Assembly (NCBI GenBank): GCA_016742295.1
Contig: JACVCA010000019.1
Location: forward strand, 1-13,245
DNA from: Alphaproteobacteria bacterium
GTDB taxonomy: Bacteria > Pseudomonadota > Alphaproteobacteria > JAGOMX01
DNA length: 13,245 nt
Direction of reading: 5' to 3'
Every line of letters begins with the position of its first letter. Positions within the stretch are counted from its first letter, which is position 1. The notes under the pieces are model-generated. The model did not search any database and was not told the origin of the DNA. It saw only the letters and a program-made list of their open reading frames with translations. Positions 1-7,010 of this stretch are shown here, one piece after another. The position numbers and the translations under genes are program-made.

Positions 1-308
1 ATATTGCTTTTTATTATGTTCGTTCTTGAGTTTTTAGGAAACTTTAAAAGATTAACAACATAAGCTTGAATGATTTCTTCGTGGTTCTGAGAACTATGAG
101 ATGCAGGTGTATGAGATGAAATAAGACCATTTTGAAGGCTAGCGGGTCCTCCTTCATCTCGTTCTTTACCTTTATCTCTTATATCTCTTAGATGAAGTCG
201 AGCACTTTCTTCTGGAAATTCTGTAGTATTAGTTGATTGGGCTGGTTTGCTTATAAAACTTGCTATCAAGAAAAAAAGGGAAGAGAAAGTAAAGAAACCT
301 CGCCTCAT
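1..308 (-). CDS. Partial hypothetical secreted protein (N-terminal 102 residues)
   Basis: An open frame starts at ATG 308-306 on the minus strand and runs off the left edge of the window without a stop, giving 102 complete codons. A good ribosome binding site (GAGGAA) lies about 7 bases upstream of the ATG. The N terminus is a classic Sec signal peptide: MRRG, then a hydrophobic run (residues 5-20, FFTFSS...LIASFI), then a likely cleavage near PAQS (22-25). The mature part is polar and charged (residues 30-55, rich in E, R, D and K), then Ser/His-rich (61-73), then begins a helical stretch (77-90). I recognise no family. The exported, low-complexity start resembles the layout of the Sel1 protein at 1246, but no sequence similarity is visible. 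The gene is divergent from everything to its right. Confidence 0.72.
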   Translation of the reverse strand, partial: MRRGFFTFSSLFFLIASFISKPAQSTNTTEFPEESARLHLRDIRDKGKERDEGGPASLQNGLISSHTPASHSSQNHEEIIQAYVVNLLKFPKNSRTNIIKSN

Positions 309-495
309 AACTATTTCCTCTTATTTATTATTATTTAAGATAATACGCATTGTTTGTTAGTAAAGATTCTCAACAATTATGCATAAGGGCTTTTATGATC
401 TCCTATATGCATACGAATTTACTAGCAAGCTATAGTAATTTAGATATTATGCAGAAAGTTTATAAAAGTCAATCTCTCACAATTTTAAAGCCCTA

Positions 496-511
496 TCTCA
501 AAAATTTGAGA
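496..511. repeat. Short palindrome TCTCAAA-AA-TTTGAGA
   Basis: Two perfect 7-base arms separated by AA form a near-symmetric palindrome directly beside the larger inverted repeat at 513-553. It could be an operator-like site or part of a hairpin. There is no T-run of the kind a Rho-independent terminator needs. Confidence 0.55.
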
Positions 512-512
512 C

Positions 513-553
513 TTCATTCATAATTTTCTAAAATGTGAGAAATTATGAATGAA
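513..553. repeat. 14-bp perfect inverted repeat with 13-nt loop
   Basis: Left arm 513-526 (TTCATTCATAATTT) and right arm 540-553 (AAATTATGAATGAA) are exact reverse complements around a 13-base loop. Transcribed, this gives a long AU-rich hairpin. It sits immediately upstream of the degraded IS6-family transposase, so it may belong to the left side of that element, or be a terminator-like or regulatory structure of the flanking DNA. Its function is unknown. Confidence 0.7.
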
Positions 554-555
554 AG

Positions 556-862
556 ACTTCAAATGACGTTATTTTTGAGGAACTATTGCTTGGAGGTGCA
601 CAAGAAGTACTTTAAATATGCTACTAGTTACAATGGCTTAGAAGAAATCATGATAGAATGTGAGAATGATTTTGATCATTCAACCCTTTATCACTGAGTA
701 CAGAAGTATACTCCTGAGCTTAAGAAAATATTAGATGGCATGCACTTACCTTTTTTACATACTGGCATATTGATGAAACTATCTCTTAGAAACATTATGA
801 GAGATGGAAATAGAGCTTTCGTAACCGACTTATAGGAGCAAATTGCAAACCACCGTAAGCGG
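556..862 (+). pseudogene. Degraded IS6-family transposase
   Basis: The translation of about 585-715 reads ...LEEIM..., DFDHSTLYH, stop, VQKYTPEL. This aligns with the conserved IS6-family segment LEE(I/L)M...VDHSTIYRWVQ.YAPEL, with the motif Trp replaced by TGA at 693-695. In another frame, about 761-780 reads YWHIDET, the catalytic W(R/H)(V/I)DET block containing the first DDE Asp, and is soon followed by stops. Around 820-850 a GAN segment resembles the later DKSGAN motif of the family. At least one nonsense codon, at least one frameshift and probably an internal deletion make it non-functional. Intact family members are about 230 residues. Confidence 0.68.
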
Positions 863-950
863 ACAGGTAGGGTCATGAGCGTTACGGAAAAGATACAGCA
901 ATAATATTAATTGAACAAAAACTTCTCCTTAATCCAATTAATTATACTTC

Positions 951-963
951 TTGCAACAGTCCC
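951..963 (+). repeat. IS6-type right terminal inverted repeat
   Basis: TTGCAACAGTCCC matches the IS6/IS26 right end at 12 of 13 positions. It marks the likely right boundary of the insertion-sequence remnant, about 60 bases before the small ORF at 1024. Confidence 0.55.
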
Positions 964-1023
964 AAACAAAGTCTAAATTGTACTCAACTTTACCACTCAA
1001 ATCTAAGCAACCTTGAGGGTGAA

Positions 1024-1227
1024 ATGAATATTTTAGAGGGTAAATATGCAAGAGGAAAGTTATCTCAAGGTCTTTTTGCTCTACTAAGTATTCTAGATCT
1101 ACAAGAGTTAGATCAGCTTAAAAGCTATCATGCAGAGTTAGATTTAAAATTTGCACTAGTCTTAAAAGAGCATATTTTAGCGCAACCTCATATAGCCCAG
1201 CGATATCTTAAGACGACAAACCATTAA
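1024..1227 (+). CDS. Small hypothetical protein (67 aa)
   Basis: The ATG is preceded by a good ribosome binding site (GAGGGTGAA) and ends in TAA 18 bases before the Sel1 gene, so the two are probably co-transcribed. The protein is predicted helical with alternating Leu and charged residues (for example residues 21-40, LSILDLQELDQL...), has no signal peptide or membrane segment, and matches no family I know. The same frame is open upstream to 871 with no ATG, GTG or TTG, crossing the insertion-sequence end at 951-963. The ORF may therefore be the 3' remainder of a longer gene cut by the insertion, or an independent small gene whose leader now includes insertion-sequence DNA. Confidence 0.5.
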   Translation: MNILEGKYARGKLSQGLFALLSILDLQELDQLKSYHAELDLKFALVLKEHILAQPHIAQRYLKTTNH

Positions 1228-1245
1228 CTTAAGGTAAATGCGTTC

Positions 1246-4200
1246 ATGAAACAGCAAGTAATTTATACCTTTATAGGCAGTCTTTTCTTAAACTTTACAG
1301 CGCTTGCCAGTTCCTCTTCAAACTATTTACAAGAACATTATGAAAGGATACCTCAACTAATCCAGGCAACTCAGCCAGGCAATGTTTCTACTATTAATCC
1401 TTCTTCAAATCAACAGAAAGAAGATAGAGATCCTTCGCAACTGAGATTAAATTTTCTTACCTACTCTGATTTTCCAGACGAATTAGGATTTCATTGCCTT
1501 ACTTTTATGCAGGAAGAAGAACTTCTTGCTTTAAGGGGGGTAAATAAAGCCTACCAAGAACTTATAAAAAGATATTTAGATGCAAGGGCTTTCCGGCTGA
1601 GATTAGAGCCCGAAGCTATGTTTGATTATATGAAGGATGTAATGAAATACCCTCCCGTCTATCGCTGGGTTATGAAAGGGGCAACAGGGCTATATTATAA
1701 AGATAAATTCCTAGAAGAAGATATAAGGCAAGCAAGAAAATATTTAAGAAAGGTATCACAGTATTCAACAACCCATCCTTGGGAAAAGGTAGAAGCTTCC
1801 GAAGAATTAATGCGTAAAGTGAAACTTATTTTTGAAAAGGTTCATCTACATTATCTTAATCAAGAACTTGAAGATAATAGCCAAAATCTCTTGATAAAGT
1901 GTCGGCATGCCGAAGTATTATATTTTCATAGTGCTCTTACAGAGCAAAACCTTAAAGAATATTACCAGAAAGAAGCACTTTTTAGGGTTGAAAATATTCT
2001 TTCAACCTTCAATAACCACCTAACCCCTTCAGCTTCTCCTCAAGAGCTACTTAAACTAATTAATGCTAGCACTTCACTTAATGAAAGAACAATTGGTTAT
2101 CAAGCCATTTTCTTGAAAGGATTATTATGTGAATTATCAAAAGATGAAAAGAAGCAAAAACTGTCAGAAATTCTTTATAAGGCATTAGCGGAAGAGAAAA
2201 CTATAGAGCCTGATTTAAAAAAGTGGGCAGTAAAGTCTCAGACACAGCTTGGCCTTTTATATCGATATGCAAGAGGAGTCACACAGGATTATACAGAAGC
2301 ATTAAAATGGTTTAATAAGGCTGCAACAGAAGAAGATCCATTAGCTCAAAAGGAACTTGGTGAAATGTATTATACTAGCCAAGGAACCGCTAAGAAGGAA
2401 TTTGAAGCCTGGGAGCTTTTTGAGAAGGCAGCAAGTAACGGCTATCGTGATGGGGCTATGTTTACAACTTTAAGCTTAATATATGAGAACGGTATTAAAA
2501 AGGGAAGAAAAGACAAAAGGCTAGCTCCTGACCTTTTTAAGTCAAAATTATACTTGCAACGAGCATTGGATGAGGGCTATGGGCCAGCCTTTAGTAGCTC
2601 AGTAAAGAAGCCTCACTTAAATCAGAATTATAACAGAGCAATCCAACTAGCTGAAAAAGCTATAAGAAAGGGATATGCAGACAAGGAGATGCTTGATATT
2701 CTTGTTTCAATGTATGAAAAAAATCAAGTAGTTCGCCAAAAGTTTGATAACTCCATTCCCATAATCAAATTTATTGCTGAACAATGGTACCGCAAAGCGG
2801 CAGGGCAAGGAGATGCTTTAGCTCAATATAACCTTGGATCGATATATTTGAATCGTAAGGGTATTCCTAAAGAAGAAATATCAAGAGCTGAAGAGTTTGC
2901 GTCATTCTGGTGGCGTAAAGCAGCTGAGTCAGGATATGCTGTTGCTCAATATAAACTTGGATGGATGTATGATAATCGCAAAGGCATTCCTGAAGCAGAG
3001 AAGGAACAAGCGGATGAGCTTGCTGTATCCTGGTGGCGTAAAGCAGCAGGGCAAAGAGAGGCTATAGCTCAAAATTATCTCGGATGGATGTATGATAATC
3101 GCAAAGGCATTCCTGAAGCAGAGAAGGAGCAAGCAGACGAGCTAGCTGTAATCTGGTATCGCAAAGCAGCTGATCAAGGATATGTTCACGCTCAATATAA
3201 CCTTGGAAGGATGTATGTAAACCGTAAAGGTATACCAGCAGAGGAGATAGAAAGAGCAGATGAGATAGCTGTAGCCTGGTACCGTAAAGCTGCAGAGCAA
3301 GGATATGTTCATGCTCAATATAAACTTGGATGGATGTATGATAATCGCATAGGTATACCAGCAGAGGAGATAGAAAGAGCAGATGAGCTTGCTGTAGCCT
3401 GGTACCGTAAAGCTGCAGAGCAAGGATATGCTGTCGCTCAGGTTAACCTCGGGTTTATGTATTTTCATGGACAAGGAGTAAACCAAGATTACACTGAAGC
3501 CTCTGAATGGTTTAACAAAGCTAAAGATCAAAATCAACCTCTAGCCTTCTATCTTCTGGGATACATGCATCATAAAGGGTTAGGAATTGCTTTTAATCCT
3601 GACCAATCTCAAGAGTATTTTCAAAAAAATTATAAACTATTTACAGAAACAGAAGAGCATCAAAGAAGTTATGCTCAAGCTACTTTAGGGAATATGTTTC
3701 GTTATGGGTATGGAGTTGAACAAAACTTTCAAAAAGCAATTGAATGGTATCAAAAGGCTGTAGATCAGAATAACTACTATTATGCTAATGCTATGCTAGG
3801 ACGTATGTATAAAAAAGGAGAAGGTATACCTCAAGATTTATCCAAAGCTTTTGCGCTAATTCATAAAGCTGCAGAAGAAAAGAATTCTGAAGGACTTTAT
3901 AATTTGGCTCTTATGTATCGAGATGGAGAAGGGATAGGCCAAGATGATCAAAAGGCAGTTGAATTCTTGCAATTAGCTGCTCAACGAAAGTTAGGTCCTG
4001 CCATGTATACCTTAGGATGGATGTATCAAGAAGGCAGGGGCATAAATCAGGATTCAGAGCAAGCACATTATTGGATGCAAGAAGGAGAAAAGCGAGATTA
4101 TGCTGATGCGCTTTATTCTATAGGAAGGATGTATGAGTATGGCTTAACTGTAGAGCAAGACTTAGCTAAAGCCATTGAATGGTACAAGAAAGCAGCTGAT

Positions 4201-4257
4201 CTTCACTATGATCCAGCAAGAGCAAAGCTAAAGCAACTTACTCAAAGCGATAGTTAA
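1246..4257 (+). CDS. Exported Sel1-repeat protein with F-box-like segment
   Basis: The 1003-residue protein has a Sec signal peptide (MKQQVIYTF, hydrophobic to about residue 21, cleavage near ALASS). A segment at 74-113 (FPDEL...LTFMQEEELLALRGVNKAYQELI) matches the F-box pattern LPDE...L..LLALR.V...W.ELI. A helical region of no recognised family follows (about 115-330), then Sel1/TPR-like repeats from about 332 to the end. Repeats at 514-737 have an unusual 41-residue period; the C-terminal ones (about 845-995) have the standard 36-residue period with LG.MY..G.G and A..W..KAA signatures. Sel1 repeats form helical solenoids that bind proteins, and such proteins are abundant in Legionella and amoeba symbionts, where some (for example LpnE) aid host interaction. 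A role in host interaction or envelope scaffolding is inferred. The F-box call is by eye. Confidence 0.85.
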   Translation: MKQQVIYTFIGSLFLNFTALASSSSNYLQEHYERIPQLIQATQPGNVSTINPSSNQQKEDRDPSQLRLNFLTYSDFPDELGFHCLTFMQEEELLALRGVNKAYQELIKRYLDARAFRLRLEPEAMFDYMKDVMKYPPVYRWVMKGATGLYYKDKFLEEDIRQARKYLRKVSQYSTTHPWEKVEASEELMRKVKLIFEKVHLHYLNQELEDNSQNLLIKCRHAEVLYFHSALTEQNLKEYYQKEALFRVENILSTFNNHLTPSASPQELLKLINASTSLNERTIGYQAIFLKGLLCELSKDEKKQKLSEILYKALAEEKTIEPDLKKWAVKSQTQLGLLYRYARGVTQDYTEALKWFNKAATEEDPLAQKELGEMYYTSQGTAKKEFEAWELFEKAASNGYRDGAMFTTLSLIYENGIKKGRKDKRLAPDLFKSKLYLQRALDEGYGPAFSSSVKKPHLNQNYNRAIQLAEKAIRKGYADKEMLDILVSMYEKNQVVRQKFDNSIPIIKFIAEQWYRKAAGQGDALAQYNLGSIYLNRKGIPKEEISRAEEFASFWWRKAAESGYAVAQYKLGWMYDNRKGIPEAEKEQADELAVSWWRKAAGQREAIAQNYLGWMYDNRKGIPEAEKEQADELAVIWYRKAADQGYVHAQYNLGRMYVNRKGIPAEEIERADEIAVAWYRKAAEQGYVHAQYKLGWMYDNRIGIPAEEIERADELAVAWYRKAAEQGYAVAQVNLGFMYFHGQGVNQDYTEASEWFNKAKDQNQPLAFYLLGYMHHKGLGIAFNPDQSQEYFQKNYKLFTETEEHQRSYAQATLGNMFRYGYGVEQNFQKAIEWYQKAVDQNNYYYANAMLGRMYKKGEGIPQDLSKAFALIHKAAEEKNSEGLYNLALMYRDGEGIGQDDQKAVEFLQLAAQRKLGPAMYTLGWMYQEGRGINQDSEQAHYWMQEGEKRDYADALYSIGRMYEYGLTVEQDLAKAIEWYKKAADLHYDPARAKLKQLTQSDS
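2785..3465 (+). repeat. 123-bp in-frame tandem repeats in the Sel1 gene
   Basis: Units begin at Trp codons at 2785, 2908, 3031, 3154, 3277 and 3400, exactly 123 bases (41 codons) apart, each starting W(Y/W)RKAA. There are five full units and a partial sixth. Units 2 and 3 share almost identical DNA around ATGGATGTATGATAATCGCA. Units 4 and 5 share long near-identical stretches from GGTATACCAGCAGAGGAGAT onward, including third-codon positions. This points to recent duplication or gene conversion within the array rather than old repeats kept similar by selection on protein alone. Confidence 0.88.
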
Positions 4258-4566
4258 CTCTTATATAGGGCCTGTTTATACGTAAAAGAACGTAAGGTAC
4301 TACAGAAATGAGTTAGTGGTTGAGAGTATCTGTGCTCGGCATGATTTGTCTGCTTGCTTAAATATATTAAAATTCCTTGCAATAGCTGCAATCATTTGAG
4401 CACCTCTAAAAACCCCAAATTTTAGATTTTTTGGCTTCTGAAGCTCGCAGATTTCCTAATATGTATTTTTTCTGACTGAGGTTTTTAGAGGTGCTCATTT
4501 TTCTTTCATGTATGACATAGACGCATATTAACATGCTTGGTTATCTTTATTGAATAAGAGATTTTC
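4258..4566. other. Intergenic region between convergent genes
   Basis: This 309-base gap separates the 3' ends of the Sel1 gene and traD. It holds the MITE-like element at 4398-4496. The remaining 4258-4393 and 4501-4566 show no coding frame with a ribosome binding site and no clear Rho-independent terminator for either gene. Confidence 0.6.
4394..4500. mobile_element. MITE-like element with 17-bp terminal inverted repeats
   Basis: GAGCACCTCTAAAAACC at 4398-4414 is the exact reverse complement of 4480-4496. The arms enclose 65 AT-rich bases with no ORF, though a small palindrome GCTTCTGAAGC lies at 4434-4444. ATTT directly precedes the left arm (4394-4397) and directly follows the right arm (4497-4500), as a 4-bp target-site duplication would. 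A 99-bp non-coding body with perfect ends fits a miniature inverted-repeat element mobilised in trans by a transposase of an IS group that makes 4-bp duplications. Because the flank is AT-rich, the duplication could be chance. The arms also fold as a long-loop stem between two convergent genes, so a terminator role is possible. Confidence 0.6.
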
Positions 4567-6387
4567 TTAATCAATCTTCATTTGTAATGACATGCTTTTC
4601 TTGGATAAGATTTGTGTTTTCTTAATTGAAACAGTTGGTTTTTTGCTTTCTTTTTCAATAAAGCTCGTTCCTTGCTTTTCCTTCCCATGGTAATCAAACT
4701 TAATCTTTGTCAACGGCAGATCGCCAGGTAGCTTCAAATAAGCCTCAAGTTTATCGAGCTTCATGAGATCTTCCGGCATAATAGTAGATTGGAGCTTTCG
4801 GTGTTCGGATAACGACACACCATCTCTTACCTGATGGGAACCAAACGATACGCCTTCCATACTTTCCGATACCTCTTGTTGCCCTAAAGCTGTTGCCATC
4901 CTTTCAGCAATATGGCGATCAGGCATAGAAAACATCAACTTGGTATTACAAAGTGATGTAATCGATTTCGTAACGTCTTGCCCATAAATTTTATCTAGCT
5001 GAAATAAATCCTGAGTTCCTGCAACAACACATCCACCGTATTTACGGATCTCAGCTAAAGTCATGGGAAGCGAAGGTAGTTTATAAAGTGATGGAAGTTC
5101 ATCAACAATAAGCCATAACCTTCGTTGTGGATTGATTGGCAGGCTCATGAGCGCTTTTGCAGCGCTAGCCATCCAGGCTGTTAAAAGGGGTCTTAAGGTA
5201 GCTCTTTGCTCTGGCAAACAGCTTAAAAAAATCCACTCATCTTTTTCATCTTCTCGGACCCAATCTCTTAAAGAAAATGGTTTTGGAGTTTCATCAAGAT
5301 ACTTAAGGCACCTGAGTGTTACGGATAAAGTAGCCCTTATAGAAATAGCCATCTTCTCAGCGTCTTTGTCTATTAATGTGGCAGCTTCAGTACCCTTAAA
5401 AAAAGTTTGAATCTTGCCTATGGGCAAGGAGATTAAATACTCAACCAGCTTTTGGGTGCTGAGCTGATTCTTTTCAGCGAGCTTTTGTGCAGCTACTGAA
5501 AACACCGTGCGTGCAGCATTGGTCCAAAAGCTATCATGGTCTAATTGGGGGATCATAGCTTCTGCTAGGTCATCATAATGATAGAGCTTATCGCATTCTG
5601 CCCATACATGCCAAGGCTCTCCTCTTTGATCGAGAGGATTAAGGATCTTATCCTGGCCTTTTCTATAATAACGTTCAACAAAGTCGCCTGTGGTATCAAC
5701 AATCACCGCCTTTTCTCCGCGCCGTCTGATCTGCGGCATCAGTTCATGAAAGCAATTGGTTTTTCCTGATCCTGTGGTCCCGGTAATGAGAATATGTTCG
5801 GTCTCGGTATTCTTGACTAAAGGCACAGAGCCAAGGCATAAATCTGAAGCCATCTTGGTTTTATGGAGGTGCTTAATGAGCTCTGAAGAAGGTGAAAACT
5901 GGATACCTTTGACGTGTCTCTTTTGACGCTTGCTATGCCCTCTTTGCACCCAGAATAGTGAAACCAATATAAAACTCATCAGGATGGCCCATACAGCCTG
6001 CCATGTACTTTTCAAGAGACCCTGTTCAAACTGAGCGACTTCCTTTCGGATATACCTGCTTCTAACTACATCTACAGAAAGAACAAGGAAAGACTTCCCC
6101 TTAGATGACTTAAATTGCTGTAAGATAGGCTTTTGCTCAGAAGAATTTGTTGCAAGCTTAAAGTGAGCCAAGTAGTAAGATCCTACTAAATACCATTGAT
6201 AAGAGCTCATTGAAAAATAAGTCTTAGTGCCTATAAACAAAGCTCCTGATATTACAGAAATCAGTAAGGTGACCGTGATAATCTGCTTGATCATCCGCAG
6301 CTTGTGCATGGCAGTCTGCCCACCTTGCGTAAAGGCTTCAGACCAGTTCATTGCATGAGAGTTTTCCTTGACAGGTTTAGAAGTCAT
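4567..6387 (-). CDS. traD: F-type conjugation coupling protein TraD
   Basis: This hexameric inner-membrane ATPase links the relaxase-DNA complex to the F-type type IV secretion channel and pumps DNA. Visible features are an N-terminal TQGGQ motif (20-24), two membrane segments (about 35-53 and 131-147), Walker A GTTGSGKT (203-210), the GDFVERYY...KILNPLD block (234-253) very like F TraD, and Walker B LWLIVDEL (424-431). At 606 residues it is shorter than F TraD (about 717) and lacks the long acidic C-terminal tail that binds TraM in F. The start at 6387 is the outermost ATG. The ATG at 6351 (MNWSEAFTQGGQ) lines up better with the N terminus of F TraD as I remember it, and neither has a strong ribosome binding site. 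It is the last tra gene visible in the leftward cluster, separated from traG by a gene on the other strand. Confidence 0.95.
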   Translation of the reverse strand: MTSKPVKENSHAMNWSEAFTQGGQTAMHKLRMIKQIITVTLLISVISGALFIGTKTYFSMSSYQWYLVGSYYLAHFKLATNSSEQKPILQQFKSSKGKSFLVLSVDVVRSRYIRKEVAQFEQGLLKSTWQAVWAILMSFILVSLFWVQRGHSKRQKRHVKGIQFSPSSELIKHLHKTKMASDLCLGSVPLVKNTETEHILITGTTGSGKTNCFHELMPQIRRRGEKAVIVDTTGDFVERYYRKGQDKILNPLDQRGEPWHVWAECDKLYHYDDLAEAMIPQLDHDSFWTNAARTVFSVAAQKLAEKNQLSTQKLVEYLISLPIGKIQTFFKGTEAATLIDKDAEKMAISIRATLSVTLRCLKYLDETPKPFSLRDWVREDEKDEWIFLSCLPEQRATLRPLLTAWMASAAKALMSLPINPQRRLWLIVDELPSLYKLPSLPMTLAEIRKYGGCVVAGTQDLFQLDKIYGQDVTKSITSLCNTKLMFSMPDRHIAERMATALGQQEVSESMEGVSFGSHQVRDGVSLSEHRKLQSTIMPEDLMKLDKLEAYLKLPGDLPLTKIKFDYHGKEKQGTSFIEKESKKPTVSIKKTQILSKKSMSLQMKID

Positions 6388-6407
6388 TAGAGTTTTTCCG
6401 GATTATT

Positions 6408-6416
6408 TGCTATATT
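6408..6416 (+). promoter_or_regulatory. Candidate extended -10 promoter for the antisense membrane gene
   Basis: TGCTATATT fits the extended -10 form TGnTATAAT with one mismatch and has no good -35. It lies in the short gap between the divergent start codons of traD and the plus-strand membrane gene. It would start transcription near 6423, upstream of the ATG at 6451. This would give the membrane gene its own promoter independent of the tra operon. The site is short and AT-rich, so it may be chance. Confidence 0.3.
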
Positions 6417-6450
6417 GGAAAAAATGATTATGAAAATGCCAGGTACCATA

Positions 6451-7005
6451 ATGACGATAGAATTAAGAGTTAATTTAATTAGCACTTTAAGATGCGTAAC
6501 CAATCTTCTAAGCTTTATTGCTGGAATTGCTTTCATGATTTGGTATTCATTAATCATAAACATAAGCCACGCTGAACTAGTATTAATTTCGGTTCCGGCA
6601 TATGCGTTGTTCTCTACTTTTTTTGATTGGCTCTTGTCGAAATTAGCCACACGGTTGTTTAAAGAGGCTGATTCGGAACTCATGCTTGAACAGCAAGAAC
6701 TGACCATCGGAGCATATAAATCATATCTTAATCTTGTTTTAAAATTTCGTTTGATGAGAATTGGGATTGGAGGATTGCTTGCAATTATTGCTTTCATATT
6801 CTCGTTCTACCCTTTCTTAACGTTTGCTTTTGTCTATCTTGCTTCCTTTATTGCAAGCCTCTGCTACTTTTCTATAATGAACATTAAAATTCCAGAAGAT
6901 TTACGTATGAAACCGTCACCAGACTATGTTTACTCAAACGCAAATATTGAAAATAACCCAGCCATTCTTGGATCAGCAGCAAATTCTTTAAGATCTCTTC
7001 CCTAA
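6451..7005 (+). CDS. Four-helix inner-membrane protein, candidate entry-exclusion protein
   Basis: I do not recognise the family. Numbering from the ATG at 6451, about 184 residues carry hydrophobic segments at roughly 16-38, 41-63, 104-124 and 125-143. A charged amphipathic loop separates the two hairpins (about 64-103, KEADSE...EQQE), and the C-terminal tail is polar. The start at 6451 is preceded by AGG at 7 bases; in-frame ATGs at 6424, 6430 and 6436 and TTG at 6415 are alternatives. The gene lies on the strand opposite to the tra genes, starts close to the traD start and stops 5 bases from the traG stop. In F-type plasmids the traG-traD interval holds the exclusion genes traS and traT; TraS is an inner-membrane protein of similar size. 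An exclusion role is inferred from position and topology only. Confidence 0.7.
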   Translation: MTIELRVNLISTLRCVTNLLSFIAGIAFMIWYSLIINISHAELVLISVPAYALFSTFFDWLLSKLATRLFKEADSELMLEQQELTIGAYKSYLNLVLKFRLMRIGIGGLLAIIAFIFSFYPFLTFAFVYLASFIASLCYFSIMNIKIPEDLRMKPSPDYVYSNANIENNPAILGSAANSLRSLP

Positions 7006-7010
7006 TCTCA

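Larger units (their letters stand above)
309..555. other. AT-rich non-coding stretch
   Basis: No convincing coding frame is visible on either strand. The stretch contains the ribosome binding site and presumably the promoter of the leftward secreted-protein gene; a weak TATTAT-like -10 lies at 345-340 on the minus strand, without a clear -35. It also holds the two inverted repeats at 496-511 and 513-553. The left end of the IS6-family remnant should lie here or just to the right, but I found no copy of its terminal repeat. Confidence 0.5.
556..963 (+). mobile_element. IS6-family insertion sequence remnant (left end not found)
   Basis: The interval contains a decayed IS6-type transposase (556-862) and, at 951-963, TTGCAACAGTCCC. 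That matches the known right-hand terminal repeat of the IS6/IS26 family (TTTGCAACAGTGCC) at all but one of its 13 bases. No matching left end (GGCACTGTTGCAA-like) is visible in 309-556, so the element has lost or scrambled its left side. The family assignment rests on protein motifs plus the terminal repeat. The exact left limit is unknown. Confidence 0.62.

Noticed and set aside
386..494. AGGGCTTT (386-393) and AAAGCCCT (487-494) inverted pair
   Set aside because: Only 8 bases with a 93-base gap in AT-rich DNA; expected by chance.
691..876. Minus-strand 61-codon frame across the transposase remnant
   Set aside because: It is antisense to the recognisable IS6-family motifs and has no supporting features.
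2929..3537. Two minus-strand frames of 67 and 131 codons inside the Sel1 gene
   Set aside because: They are antisense frames kept open by the 123-bp repeats; their sequences repeat with the same period and lack independent start signals.
4398..4496. Inverted repeat as a simple Rho-independent terminator
   Set aside because: The 65-base loop is far too long for a standard terminator hairpin; the flanking ATTT repeats favour a mobile element, though a terminator role is not excluded.
6387..6797. Minus-strand 136-codon frame ending in TAATG at the traD start
   Set aside because: The stop/start overlap looks like coupling, but the protein is uneven and covers only part of the interval. The plus-strand frame spans almost the whole interval with a coherent four-helix membrane topology.
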